Source: Atherinomorus stipes (taxonomy: Eukaryota; Chordata; Actinopteri; Atheriniformes; Atherinidae). Taken from it: a stretch of 64,000 bases of DNA. The notes below the pieces were generated by a model. It saw only the letters and a list, made by a program, of their open reading frames with translations, was not told where the DNA came from and did not search any database. Below are positions 12,637 through 24,500 of this stretch, piece by piece. The stretch covers positions 283,001-347,000 of the forward strand of contig JALJCO010010567.1 of the NCBI GenBank assembly GCA_023101725.1, read 5' to 3'. Numbering within the stretch: position 1 is the first letter of the stretch; each line of letters begins with the position of its first letter. Both the position numbers and the translations under genes were made by a program.

Positions 12637-12658
12637 TATATACTGTATATGTATATAA
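12594..12658. repeat. (AT)n microsatellite
   Basis: Interrupted AT repeat with tatactgtatat and its complement at the sides, so the whole tract is itself palindromic. Confidence 0.95.
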
Positions 12659-14035
12659 ACCTATTTTAAAAGTATCCAATATTTTTTATGTATTTTTTTC
12701 TTTTATTTTTACTGTGCTATAAACCTTAACTAAATTTTTCTTCATGTTATGCTTAAGTGCTTTTGGAGTTTTGACTGATTGAATAATCCACTTACGTAAT
12801 AGCACAAATTGCTTAGATCTGCTTTGAAACTGGAGTTCGTGTAAAACAATTCCCAGCTGGGAACCTTTTTATGCACCGAAGAGTTCAAACAAGTTTTGCT
12901 TCCAGTTTTATTACAAATCAACAAAATTTATGGGTGATCAGCTAAACCTTCCAAAGCTTTTGTCTATGATTATTTTTAATGGCAAAATGAAAATGAGACC
13001 TTCTCTCTGCTCCTGGGGGAAAGCTGTGATGAGGAAATAGGACCAATCTGTGGACGTATTTGTTAGGGAGCCGTAGGCAACACTTAGGTGGATATTCCCT
13101 CCTTATGTTTGATTTCCCTGACTCTGATCATTGCATTTCATCACCGGTGGGGATACTCTTCATCCCCTCACTGGTATGCATTTCATTTAGTCATGCTATT
13201 AACATTTTTCTAACCTTTGTTCAAGAGAGGCATTAGTGAGGCTGAATAGTTTAAACATCCTGATTTACACCTGAGGGCCACCCAGTGCGACTAAAATCAT
13301 CCTCTTCTTTTTGACAAAAGATCAGCCGGGGGTTTGGTTCCTTGCTTGAGGCACCCGACAGCGAGGCCTTTGAACAGGGAAGCAATGTTTTTTTTTTTTT
13401 TTTTTTTTTTTCTGTGAGCATGGGATATGAATAGATGTAACAAGGTAAGAGAGACTCAGATGTTTATCCACTTTCTATATCCATCATTCCATCTAAATTC
13501 TATACCCGCTTATTCCAGTGCCGGGTCCGGAGAACAGAGACAGTCCCAGCTGCTGTCACGGAAGAGGTGGGCCAACACAGTCAGGAAAAAAAATCCTGTA
13601 GCATTGTCTAGGCTGATCGTCAGGACCCACCACCAGTGATTCTTCTCAAACTGCCAGTAAGGATGCGAAATGGTCCCAGAAACAGTGTCCTGGAAAAGGA
13701 TATTAGATGTGATACAGGTCAGCAAGGTTGGTGTTAATGTAAAGCCTCAACGTTTTGCCATCCTTCACCATCTCATTTTAAACATGTAACGTCACGATAT
13801 GTGTAATGACCATCGTGAAGTTGGCCCTCCACCCACACAAGTCTTCGTAAAAACAGTCTCTGTTGTTTTCCAAGTAAGGGCATATTGATATCCTGGAGTC
13901 GATAGTTTGATACTAGCCAGACAAAATATCGGAATCAAAACTTTTTTGAATATCTTGATACCACTGCACAGATACAAAACGTGATATTTGTTTCCACTTT
14001 TGAGAGTTTTAGGCAATGAAATGATAACGGCAGCC
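12659..14035. other. Mostly unassigned; poly-T and hAT-like interior
   Basis: A run of 24 T lies at 13388-13411. Sequence around 13880-13970 (tgatatcctgg, atcttgatacc) resembles the interior of hAT-type MITEs, and a fitting right terminus, CCCATCCCTA, lies at 14802-14811; no matching left end could be fixed. Confidence 0.35.
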
Positions 14036-14355
14036 AGATTCTAGCTTTTATATCGCATGATGGTGGTAGCCTATCAGATTCTAGCTTTTGTATCACATGA
14101 TGGTGGTAGCCTATCAGATTCTAGCTTCTGTATCACATGATGGTGGTAGCCTATCAGATTCTAGCTTCTGTATCACATGATGGTGGTAGCCTATCAGATT
14201 CTAGCTTCTGTATCACATGATGGTGGTAGCCTATCAGATTCTAGCTTCTGTGTCACATGATGGTGGTAGCCTATCAGATTCTAGCTTCTGTATCACATGA
14301 TGGTGGTAGCCTATCAGATTCTAGCTTCTGTATCACATGATGGTGGTAGCCTATC
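14036..14355. repeat. 40-bp minisatellite, eight units
   Basis: Exactly 8 units of 40 bases, each starting agattctagctt and ending ggtggtagcctatc. Units differ by a few substitutions, mostly in the first two units and one later unit (tgtgtc). A short GAT tract follows at 14384-14401. Confidence 0.98.
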
Positions 14356-15636
14356 AGATGTCATGATGATGCTGCTACTGTTAGTGATGATGATGATGAT
14401 GTTTTGGTATCTTTCAGTACTTTAATGCAGGTTATTGAACATCATGTTTTATAAATTTATAATATTACTATTAAATTTTATATTTGAACATTTTCCACTG
14501 AATAAATTCAAATAATCTTAACCTGTACTTAAGTTACTTGATAATTGACAGAAGTTTTTAGTCTTACTATTGTTTAGATTACTCATCAATATAATTTATT
14601 ATTGTTTTAAAAGCATTTTTCCAGTACTTCTGTTTTTAAGTTTTTCCTGCATCTAATATTGCCCTTGCATTCAAGACATTAATGCAAACTGTACAATCAC
14701 GTAATTTTCTTTTGAGGAGAAAAAGTATTGGTATTAATATCAGTATCGATGCAAAAGCACCATAACTGGTATTGTATTGACAGGAAAGAATTCGGTAACG
14801 CCCATCCCTAGTTGTTTGCGCAGAAAAAAATATTGTGATGAAACACAAGGAGACATGAAGACAGACACACGGTCAGTTTTGAGTCTCCTGCTGGACAGTC
14901 CAGGTCTGGAGCGGTTGGAATGTGGCCTGACACACATATTTCCAGGTTTTTGTATTTCTATTTTTAAATGTCACGCAATAATCAATGCATGACCATTTCA
15001 CAAAGTGCTTTCATGCCACGTTACTTTTGTTATTTTTAGACCATCTCACATTTACCTGGTCATGCCAGAACTCATGCACTTCCACTGCACATCGTGTCAT
15101 GCATGAAAATGCAGAAGTAGCACGGAGGGTCGAAGTCAATCACCTAGTTACACTACAGCTGGGAAGAGAGGTGGAAACAGAGGAGAAACCATCAGCACAG
15201 TGTGTGCAAGTAATGATGTCATGGTAAGAAGATGCAGCTCTGAGAGCCCATGTTCTGTAGTGAATCAGAAGAGCTGGCTTCCAGTTTTTCCTGTGACCGT
15301 TCAGCATGCTCAGCCCCAGCTCTGCTCACAGCAGAACTTTGTGCTGATTGGCCAGCATGGTAGCCATGGCCACCAGACCGCTGGCTTACCTCTGTCTAAA
15401 TCAAATTAAAAAAGAAAAAAGTGAAGAAAGGTGACCACAAGAGAAAAAAAAGGCAAACGTGAGCTGAACATGGTGTTGCGTCTGTCCAGCTGGTGGGAAG
15501 CCTGCAGCAGCTGGAGAGCTGACCGGGTACCGCCTCCCCCAGGGAGCAAGAAGCCAGGCTGCAGACCGCTCGCTGAAAATGAACTTCACTAACTGAAGCT
15601 GATCAAACACTGGAATCATTGATTAAGAGTAAAATC
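14356..15636. other. Unassigned apart from a hAT-like right end
   Basis: CCCATCCCTA at 14802-14811 looks like a hAT terminus. The rest, 14.8-15.6 kb, has short frames on both strands with no recognisable domain. Confidence 0.35.
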
Positions 15637-15760
15637 TTTTTAGATTTTTTTTTTCACTCATTTTAAGAGTGGCCAAGATTTTTTTTTGCTTGTAATAAGC
15701 AAAGATATTCTGCCAAAATTTTCTTGATAAGATTTCTCAAAATAAGATGCATTATCTTAA

Positions 15761-16387
15761 AGGATAAGTTTCTTTTTTTCAATATGAACCTTACAGTTTA
15801 TACGTGCATTTACTCACTGGTAAAGTTTCTGTATCACTTTGAGTCCTTTGGAAGATATTACGCTGAGTCACCCTTCGGCGTACGTCCAGTAAAATGGGCA
15901 AGACGGGGCAGCTACTATATCAGACATTATCCGCCGCAAAACTTCTTGATTTTCACCAATACTTTACGTAGAATGAACAAACAAAGGAGTACCATTGTCC
16001 CGTGAGTTCAGATTTAGCTTTCCGTTAGTTATCAGGGAGTACTACACACTTTTCGGGGCTGCGCGTTCGTGATGCGTTCTTCCGTAGTACAGCTGAGAAG
16101 AGCAGCTGCTACCCAGACAACAACAGAAACACAATTTGCTAAACTCTGAACTCACAGGGCAATAGCACTCGTTTGTTCATTCTACTTAAAGCATCGATGA
16201 AGTTTTACTGCAGGTAATGTCGTATATGGTGGCTGCCCCGTCTCGCCCATTTTACTGGATGTACACTGAAGGGAGACTCAGTGTAATATCTTCCGAAGGA
16301 CTCAAAGTGATGCTGAAACTTTATTGGTGAGTAAATCCACGTATAAACTCCTAGAAATAAGGTCCAGGTTGAAAAAAAGAAACTTAT
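15761..16387. repeat. Foldback MITE family A, copy 2
   Basis: Left flank TTAA at 15757-15760, then AGGATAAGTTTC. Arms of about 260 bases (15761-16015 and about 16150-16387) are reverse complements around a loop of about 130 bases. The right terminus stops at AACTTAT, and the expected CCTTTAA is missing: the next base begins another repeat, so the end was deleted. Confidence 0.88.
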
Positions 16388-16790
16388 GGCGTGTTTAGAC
16401 CAAACGCGATTTGGGCGTCAAAATCGCGCCTGACACCCAAAGCTGGACGCTGTGTCACTAAAAAGTCAGACGCTTGATTTCCAGCATCTTGACGCCCTGA
16501 CGCGCGGCGAGAGATGTCCAGCCAAGCCGAGCTCGCCGCACCTTGGAAGGAACCCCTCTTTATTTCTTTTTCCTTTCACCGGTCTGTCTGCACCATGGCA
16601 GATGCAGGAGAGAGAGCGGCTCGGCTTTATGTGATAAATAAAGCAGGGAACGTCATCGTCGGGCATCTCTGCTCTGTGTCCGGTTCACCAGATGATTCCA
16701 GGTGTTCTGACTGTGACGAGTTTCATCATTTACTCCAGGAGCTGTGCTGGCAAGGGGGCGTCTGATCCGTCTGATCTGAAATGTTTCTCA
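16388..16790. repeat. Fragment of a DNA transposon beginning GGCGTGTTTAGACC
   Basis: The start GGCGTGTTTAGACCAAACGC resembles a transposon terminus (fish Harbinger-like repeats often contain AGACCAAACGCG). No matching inverted right end is present. A short frame with ATG at 16595 (MADAGERAARLYVINKAG) is of unknown meaning. Confidence 0.35.
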
Positions 16791-17049
16791 ATAGTTAATT
16801 TTGTCTTATTTGTAGTGTGATGAGATATTTTGACTAAAAATTCGAAAAGTATATTTGGTAAGATTTGAGTTTTGCAGTGTGTGTGAAAGTACCAACAGTG
16901 ATGCTGAGCTGCATCAGCTCTGTTTGGCATGAAGGTTAACAAGGATGTCTATTTCCTAAAAGGCAAAAATGTCATTTAAGTAAGGTTTAATTCAGGGGAA
17001 AACAAAGAAAAAAAAAGAAATCCGTGGATGCAATCATTTTGAGTTTACA

Positions 17050-18548
17050 TTAACTGGTCACTTTATCAGGACCACCTTCGAGTACCGGGTTGGACCTCTT
17101 TTCCCTCCAGAACTGCCTTCATTCTAGCTGTCAAAACAAGGTGTTGGAAACCTTCCTCAGAGATTTTGCTCCATGTTGACATGATAGGAATGTATACAGA
17201 GTATCAGTATCATTTGGTACCAGTTCCTAATCTCAATGATACCAGAGTACTGTTAATATTCTGGAGGAATGATGTTGTTATCGATACTTTTGGAACACCT
17301 AACCCCCGTAATCATTACACTGTCACGTAATAACGGTGATGGAGTAAAGCATACACACTTCCCTTCCTCTCACTACTGTTCTACGTTTACATCCAGGCCT
17401 CTTCATCGCCGTCTGAACAATGTTCTCCACCACTGGATCTTTTAACATCTTGTAATGTCTTTATTGTTTACTTTAAATTACATTACAGTATCAAGTAGGG
17501 GTGTCAACGTCTACACGTGTAAATGGATACACGGATAACATCATAACTGCTGCTCACTGGAGATTTTCTCTTCTTTACACCATTCGCTAGAGACCCTAGA
17601 GATGGTTGTGGTGGAAATCCCAGTAAATACTCAGACCCATAACCATGCCACATCAAGGTCACGTAACTTCTCTTTCTTCTTCAATTATTGGAATATTGTT
17701 TGAAGTGAAATATTTAATAAATGTTAAAGGTTTGTGTATTATATATTCTGCCTTAGTGGTGCCCTATATGTCATATTGTTCAGAAATTTGGGGAATTGTA
17801 AATAAAACAAATATTGACACTTTAGTTAAGTTACAAAAAAAAAGCTATTAGACTAATGAATGAAGTGGGATATTGTGAACATACTAATAAACTTTTTATT
17901 GAAAGCAATATTTTAAAATTTAAAGACATTGGCATATATGACATGTATAAAGCTATGAACAAAAGTCTTCCTTCTGGCATTCAGAAATTATTTAAGTTAG
18001 GAGAGTGTAAATATAATTTAAGAGGTTTGTTTGTATTAGAGTATGCTAAAGAAAAAAGTAAAGTAAAATCTAGATGTGTTTCTCTTATGGTTGTGAAACT
18101 GTCGAATGAACTGAATGATGAACTCAAATTATGTGCCTTTTTGGTGAACTTTGAAAGAGCCTTAAAATGTAAAATGACAAAAGATTATTCTATCGTGTAG
18201 CTATATTGTGCAACCATGAGGATATGTACTGTAAATTTGTAAGAATATTTGAATATGAATGTGTATACTGTACGTGTACATATAGGTATAAGCCTTGGCT
18301 TCAGGCTATACCTTTTTTGGTAAATCATCGTTTGTAATGTTTTATTTGGTTCTGGTAATGTTTTGATTTACCTAAATAAAGCTAATTAATCAATCAATCA
18401 AATTCTGATGCTCAGTTTGAACTTCATCTTTACCATGTCTCTGTGTGTTGAGTTGTTGCCATGTGATTGGATTATTAGATATTGTTCATAGCCAGATGAA
18501 CAATGATAAAGCTTAGTGAGCACACACATAAAGTGGCCAGTGAGTGTA
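17050..18548. mobile_element. Two ends of a common fish DNA transposon, interior replaced
   Basis: The left end reads AACTGGTCACTTTATCAGGA and continues with ggttggacctcttttccc and gaactgccttcattctagc. The right end, from about 18405, reads ttctgatgctcagtttgaac and gccatgtgattgg, ending AAAGTGGCCAGTGAGTGTA. Both are blocks I recognise from a widespread fish element whose ends read CACTGGCCACTTTATTAGG. The original middle is absent; hAT-like sequence (17180-17290) and a LINE fragment (17650-18401) occupy it. Confidence 0.6.
17650..18401 (+). pseudogene. LINE reverse transcriptase C-terminal fragment (CR1/L2/Rex1 group)
   Basis: Two adjacent frames together give the end of a non-LTR reverse transcriptase protein. 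The first ends with IYSALVVPYMSYCSEIWG and LVKLQKK (17752-17847); the second continues MNEVGYCEHTNKLFIE, YDMYKAMNKSLPSGIQ, YNLRG and ends at 18200. The break lies in a run of nine A at about 17835-17843 and fits a single-base slippage. The order PYxxYCxEIWG, then QKKxxR, HTNxLF and LRG is the thumb and C-terminal part of jockey/CR1-superclade LINEs. The 3' end is aataaagctaatt followed by (AATC)n at 18385-18401, a usual L2/Rex1 tail. The polymerase core is absent, so it is a dead 5'-truncated copy. Confidence 0.8.
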
Positions 18549-18559
18549 TGCTCCTAATC

Positions 18560-19436
18560 CACATTTGCTGAGATTGGGTTTGATCTCATGAGTCTCAGAA
18601 AAATCCATCTGCCTCACAAGTTCAGTTGATAGTTTTCCAATTTCTGTTTCCAACTGGTAAACAAACCTGGAATTCTGCAGCCAGGCTGACAGACACTTCA
18701 ATGGTCCTTCGTCCAGCAAACAGCACTGGTAAAATACTTTCATATGACATCACACACCCTTTATTTTCTGGTCAAAGGCTCTGGTTAAATCACCATTCCC
18801 ATTTTCCTTCTCACAGGACTTAGATTTCAAAGGTTATCCGCTGCTTGTGATGCTTAAAAAAGAAAAAAGAAAGACAGAAAGAAAGAAAAAGTAACAGCAG
18901 CCTGAGGTCTATTGTGGTGGAACTCCATTGTACCCTCCACAGTGTCATGGCCACCCTAAAGCTAGTATAGAGGCCTCTGAAAGGAAAGGCTCTGCACTCT
19001 TGCAGGGGAAAAAGGATATCTTTGTTTAAGATTTTCTTCATATCACTGTCACAGAAAAAACACAGCTTTTCAGTTATGTTCCCATGGTGACTGGTTACAC
19101 AACCCTTCCCCAAATCACCATAACAACAAACTAAAGGAGTGTCGGGTAAACACTTGCTCATTAACAAGAGGAGGCTTGAAGCTCAAGTTCAGTAGATTAG
19201 CACAGTCTTTTGCTGTCACAGAAGATTAAGGAAAAGAAAAATGAAATGCTCGGCAATTAGAAAAAAAGACAGGAAAAAAACAAAGATCCAAATCAACACA
19301 TCATGTTGTCAGCTTTAATAAAATTGCTGAACAGACTAAAGAAGTGTTCCATCTTTCAAGAATTAATATCTTTAGTAAAGAAAGAAATTAGGTGTTTGAA
19401 AAGGGAACATATGTCTGGAGAGAATTAAAAAGCTAT
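18560..19436. other. No feature recognised
   Basis: No repeat terminus, RNA gene or conserved frame seen; a purine-rich patch lies at 18855-18895. Confidence 0.4.
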
Positions 19437-19621
19437 CACTGTAAAAAAAAAACATGTATATTTTACGGTAAACTACTGGCAGCTAAAAAGATATGGTAAC
19501 CATGTATAAGACATTACAGTATGGCTTTATAGAACTGTGAATTACAACGTTAAATACAGTGTTATTTACAGTAAAATACTATTAAAAGAATGATATATCC
19601 TAAACCAATTTACAGTAATGT

Positions 19622-19626
<5 letters not shown>

Positions 19627-19711
<85 letters not shown>
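19627..19711. repeat. A30 run followed by (TA)n
   Basis: About 30 A then about 27 TA units, inside the CACTA-like element. Confidence 0.97.
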
Positions 19712-19713
<2 letters not shown>

Positions 19714-19856
19714 CAGTAAACTACCGTAATAAATATGGTGACCATGTATGCTTTTAGAGAATCTGTAAATTTCATGGTTGAAAACTACTTTATTTAGGGA
19801 AAATTACTATAATCCATTATTATGAAACCTGAATTATTATTTTAGATTTGTATCAC

Positions 19857-20130
19857 GTTTTTTTTGCAGGGCGCTCATTCACTCCTCATTCATACATGGT
19901 GATGATAAGTTATGTCTATAGCCACAGCATCCCTGTAGCAGACTGACAGAAACATGGCGGCCATTCCTCACCACTGGTCTCTCCAACCACCACCGAAACA
20001 ATCACACACATTCACACACCAGTAGCTCACTGGAGGCAAGGTGGGTGAAGTGTCTTGCCCAAGGACACGACAGATGACTGGGGAAGCGGGATTTGAACTG
20101 CCGATCCTTCGATCACTGGATGACCTGAGC
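19857..20130 (-). repeat. tRNA-headed SINE
   Basis: On the minus strand it starts gctcagg, followed by cgaaggatcggc and the pol III B-box-like GCAGTTCAAATCCCGC. It continues with gtgtccttgggcaagacact, a phrase common to a fish SINE family, and ends in a run of A. The A-box region looks shortened. Confidence 0.65.
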
Positions 20131-20230
20131 TGTTGCCGAGTTTCAGGTTTTGCTTGAAGAGGTTTCGTGGACGATAGCTCTCGTCACGAGTGATGACGTT
20201 GTATATGTTGCTCAGGCCTCTCCTGCCGAC

Positions 20231-20580
20231 GTCCATGTTTGAATTATATTTCAATTTATTACCACATTTATTACACAAATATGTTTTCCACATGTACAAC
20301 ACTAAAAACTTACTGTGGTATACTATTTTTTTTATTTCAAACTTTTTTCTTTCTTTTTTTTTTTAACCATATTTTTAACATCTCATTTCTGTTCCATAGC
20401 CTCACTCCATTATTTGTTATACAAAATCTTTTTATTATAGTTCTGTATCTTTGAATCTTGAAATTAGTTATCTCCCTTAAATCATACCCTCCCTCTCTCT
20501 CGTAAAACATATTTGTCAAGTGACTTGGTAATAGATTAATCTTACCACACTTTAATATTTTCCACAGCAAAATTATGTCT
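20231..20580 (-). pseudogene. LINE C-terminal end, minus strand (CR1/L2/Rex1 group)
   Basis: The minus-strand frame 20570-20337 reads LPSHLTNMFYEREGGYDLR, then YRTIIKRFCITNNGVRLWN and a stop. This is the same terminal part (LPxxIxxxFxxxxxGYxLRG, then VRLWN) as the fragment at 17.65-18.4 kb, but from a different copy. Only about 75 residues survive; no reverse transcriptase core. It lies inside the CACTA-like element next to the SINE and has no independent promoter. Confidence 0.65.
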
Positions 20581-20746
20581 TTTTAGCCTATTGTTACAGT
20601 AAAAGCTACAGTCCAACACCATTTCTTAATTTACAGTAATAACATGTATTTTATACACTAGTATACTGTTTTCAATTTACAGTCTTTTACTGTTCGTATT
20701 TAACAGTTTTTTACTCTAAATTTTACAAAAATTTCTTATAGTGTAA

Positions 20747-21526
20747 CGTGTCTAAGAATCTTCATCATAAAAGACATGTATGGCACAGCATCCTTCTTTA
20801 AGTAACCTCAAACGCACAAAACAATCTGATCTAATAAAACTGTCAAATTTGGGGGTCTTTCTGGAAAAAGCTGAACTGGGCCGTTAAGCTGTCACACAAC
20901 ACAACGTCTTCGCCATCATACTGTGTTGTACTAGCACTGTAATCATTACCTTGGAACGCTTCTACAAGGTGTTTCTGCATAACAGTGAATAATCATCATT
21001 GTACCTCTGTAATATTGCCAAACATTCAGCAAACCGAGTGCTTAGCAGCTCACTAATATTGCTCTGCAAGATTAAACAATCTGTTCTCACTCTCAACATC
21101 TCACATCCTCAGTGCAGCCTTTCCTAGGTTATTGCATACACAATCATGTTAGGTGCTATCAGCATGCATTTTTGTGCCTCTGTGTAGCATGTATGAAGAG
21201 GATGAAGCCCATCGCTATGGCTTTAGGGTGGAACAATATCCATGTACATCAAGGCATCGCTTACATCATCAGTGAGCTGGCAACATTTATCAAAACTAAA
21301 ACTATGAATGTATATTTGCACCATAACTACTTTTGATGTTTGCAAATAAAAAAAAAGTTTTCTTTTACTGTACAAGATGTAAACATTTCAGAGCTCAATG
21401 CAGTACTCTGCTCACCGATTGTTTCTCATTCTCATTCTCAACTCTGATTCAGCTGGAAAAAAATAGATTTTCAGATTTTAGTTGCTTTGGGATTTGCTAT
21501 AAATGGAAGCAGTTGTGTTGAAAGTA
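20747..21526. other. No feature recognised
   Basis: No repeat terminus or conserved frame seen. Confidence 0.4.
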
Positions 21527-21615
21527 TACACTATGTTTCCAAAAGTATTGTCTCACCTGCCTTCACTCACATATGAGCTTCAGTGACATCGATTCCTAAT
21601 CCATAGGGTTCAGTA

Positions 21616-22012
21616 TAGGGCTGGACAAATAATCGAATTTCGATCGTGATTTCAATTGTCTTTTCACGATCATAAAAACACTGTAATCGAATAAAAACAA
21701 TTAATCATGAAGCGAGCAGACTGGTGGAGTTATAGGAAGCAAACTGCAAGGACAAAAGAACAGAATTGTATATAGACTGGGTATTCATTTTTATTGCTGT
21801 CATTATTTTATTAGATTAGTCTTTATTTACTCCTTTACTTGTTTCTAATTTATTTCCGGTTGTGTTTTTTTAAAGTTATATTTGAGGTTGAGTTTTGGTG
21901 GTTCATTAAACACTTTTTATAAAATCAATGAATAATCATGTATATTAATCGTGATTTCAATATCAGTCAAAATAATCGTGATTAGAATTTTTTCCATAAT
22001 CGTCCAGCCCTT
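21616..22012. mobile_element. hAT-type MITE with perfect 8-bp target duplication
   Basis: The terminal repeats TAGGGCTGGAC and GTCCAGCCCTT enclose 397 bases without coding capacity. The 8-base GTTCAGTA occurs immediately on both sides (21608-21615 and 22013-22020), the hAT target-duplication length. Internal aatcgtgatttcaat blocks occur at both ends. Confidence 0.93.
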
Positions 22013-22149
22013 GTTCAGTATGACGTTGGTCCACCTTTGCATCTAGAACAGCTTCAACTCTTCTGGGAAGGTTGTCCACAAGGTTTAGGAGTGTTTCTGG
22101 GAATTTATGACCATTCTTCCAGAAGCACATTTGTGAAGTCACACTGATG

Positions 22150-23039
22150 TTGGACGAGAAGGCCTGGCTCTCAGTCTCCGCTCTAATTCATCCCAAAGGT
22201 TGAGGGGTTATCGGGGGTTATGGGGTTGAGGTCAGGACTCTGTGCAGGCCAGTCTAGTTCCTCCACACCAGACTCTGCATCCAGGTCTTTATGGACCTGC
22301 TTTGTGCACTGGTGCACAGTCATGTTGGAAGAGGAAGGGACCAGCTCCAAACTGGTCCCACTTAGTTGGGAGCACAGAATTGTCCAGAATGTCTTGGTAT
22401 GCTGAAGCATTCAGAGTTGCTTTCACTGGAACTAAAGGGCCAAGCCCAGCTCCTGAAAAACAACCCCACACCATAATCCCCCCTCCACTAAACTTTACAC
22501 TTGGCACAATACAGTCAGACAAGTACCGTTGTCCTGGCAACCGCCAAACCCAGACTCCTCCATCAGATTTCCAGATGGAGAAGCGTGATTGGTCCCTCCA
22601 GAGAATGCCTCCACTGCTCTAGAGTCCAGTGGCGGCTGCTTTCCATCACTGCATCCACGCTTTGCATTGTACTTGGTGATGTAAGGATGGATGCAGCTGA
22701 TCGCCATGGAAACCCATTCCATGAAGATCTCTGCCACTGTTTTTGAGCTGATCTGAAGGCCACATGAAGTTTGGAGGTCTGTAGTGATTGACTCTACAGA
22801 AAGTTGGCCACCTCTTCTCACTAAGTGCTTCAGCATCCGCTGACCCGCTCCGTCAGTCGACGGCCACTTCGTGGCGGAGTTGCTGTCGTTCCCAAACACT
22901 TCCATTTTCTTATAATACAGCTGACAGTTGACTGTGGAATATTTAGGAGCGAGGAAATTTCACCACTGGATTTGTTGCACAGGTGGCATCCTATCACAGT
23001 TCCACGCTGGAATTCACTGAGCTCCTGAGAGCGACACAT
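22150..23039 (-). pseudogene. Tc1-like transposase, decayed
   Basis: Reading leftward, the first frame (23039-22830) gives the paired-like helix-turn-helix: ELSEFQRGTVIGCHLCNKSS and PRSGRRLTE, the DNA-binding half that recognises the inverted repeats. A second frame contains GQRMLKHLVRRGGQLSVES, then [29 protein letters not shown] and [13 protein letters not shown] (22540-22289), the DDE catalytic half including the second Asp of HDCAPVH. A third frame holds GVEELDWPAQSPDLNPI, after which the expected Glu region is lost. At least three frame changes and stops make it inactive. Normal family length is about 340 residues. Cut-and-paste transposition in the nucleus at TA sites is the family role. 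Confidence 0.93.
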
Positions 23040-23170
23040 TCTTTCACATGTTTGTAGAAACAGTCTGCATGCTGAGCTGCTTCATTTATACACCTGTGGC
23101 ATGGAAGTGATTGGAACACCTGATTCCATCATTTGGATGGGTGATTAAAAACTTTTGGCAATATAGTGTA

Positions 23171-24450
23171 CCTCGGCACATACAGCAATATCGTCTCATG
23201 CAGTATTGATCACCAGCTCTTGAATGGAATGGAAATGGCATTGTACTATTTGGTGATACTTGTGATATCAGCAAACACTGAATCTTTAAAAGCAGGTGCT
23301 ATTTAATGCACATTGCTATGAGATCATGTTGACTTGGTCAGTATCCTCTCACATTGATTTTGAAGGCCTCGGGTACCTTTTTTATACATATGGTTTCCCA
23401 TGCAGGTAATCCAACAGCTGCAGGATGCACCACCATGACAGCCTGGAAAATAGCTGTGTAGCTTTCCGTATAAAAGAAAGCTTTACACCCGTAACTATCA
23501 GTGCATCGATCCCTGTTTTCCTCAGACTATTTGTTGCTGTGTCCTCGGGAAAGATGCTGAAGCCCAGACTGTCCCTTACTTGTGTATGACAGGTAAAGCA
23601 GGCAGCATTGACCTGGAGGTGCTGTATCCATGTGTGTTGGGGAAATAAAATACTGTCTATTTAGTTATGTCACGATAAAGACTCTCATGCTTGGGAATTG
23701 GGTGTCTGTCCTCCTCTTCATCTCCAATCTCAGTCCTTGTTGATATGCCAGACAGTATTTGAAAAAGATGTGTTTATTACTGGAAGAGCTGGTGTGTTTC
23801 CATCATAGAGGAAGAACTGGAAATACGCAGCTGTACAGCCCAAACCCCATCATTCCCAGACCTCCTACGGTAGGTTTCTATGGCCTAGCTAAAACAGTAA
23901 TACAGTTGTGCTTGAACGTTAACATCCCCTGCCATTAAAGAAAGTATAAATTTACAATAGTAATTCAAATAACAAGAAACTGGAAAAATAATAAACAATA
24001 AAAATTGACTAAATAATGATTTAGTAAAATGAAACAATTGAATTGCCATTTGAAAAATAATTAAAAACAAACAAACAAAACTGTCCCAGACATATTAGAG
24101 TACCTTGCTTATGAACAGTGGACCAACATACCTGTCAACCGGTGCAGACGTCTTATTGGACGTTACAGAAAACACCTGATTGCAGTGATTGTCTCAAAGT
24201 GTTGCTCAACAACATTTCAGTTCAGGAGCCCCATCATGCTTGTTTACTTGTTTCAATAATTGTTTATTTTCAATACTTCTGTTAAACCTTATTTCAAAAT
24301 CAATGTCATTATTTTCATAATTTTTTTCATTTTATTACAACTTTGTCAATTTCATCTTATAAAACAGGTGTTTCTCATTCTTAAATGGGATTGACTGAGC
24401 TACGTTCCAAACCCGTGGTAAAACAGACTGTAACCCACAGGTAAACCATT
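23171..24450. other. No feature recognised
   Basis: AT-rich sequence; no repeat terminus or conserved frame seen. Confidence 0.4.
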
Positions 24451-24500
24451 GTGGACCCTTGAGCAAGGTCCTTAACCCCCACCAGCTGCTCCCCAGGCGC
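24451..24500 (+). repeat. SINE central-domain fragment
   Basis: The phrase ttgagcaaggtccttaaccc and then accagctgctcccc is the same central block that appears inverted in the SINEs at 35517 and 61300. The tRNA head is missing. Confidence 0.65.

Larger units (their letters stand above)
15637..16880. mobile_element. CACTA/EnSpm-like element, copy 2, split by insertions
   Basis: The left part (15650-15757) and right part (16795-16880) carry the same blocks as copy 1 at 4009-4370, inverted, and the right end reads TTTTGCAGTG. Between them lie foldback MITE A2 and a further fragment. The element is therefore older than both. Confidence 0.6.
19437..20743. mobile_element. CACTA/EnSpm-like non-autonomous element with nested insertions
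   Basis: Starts CACTGTAAAA at 19437 and ends TTCTTATAGTG at 20743. Both flanks are rich in motifs such as ttacagta and acagtaaaa, in inverted arrangement. Flanking triplets are TAT and TAA, not identical. Inside are an A30(TA)n tract, a SINE and a LINE end. Confidence 0.5.
21529..23168 (-). mobile_element. Tc1-like DNA transposon, interrupted by a hAT-type MITE
   Basis: Inverted ends CACTATGTTTCCAAAAGTAT (left) and ATACTTTTGG-type sequence (right, ...TTTTGGCAATATAGTG) are flanked by TA at 21527-21528 and 23169-23170, the Tc1/mariner target site. A transposase pseudogene lies inside on the minus strand. An insertion at 21616-22012 separates the left end from the gene. Confidence 0.88.

Noticed and set aside
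17494..17560. hAT left end TAGGGGTGTCAACG
   Set aside because: No right terminus seen; too short to call.
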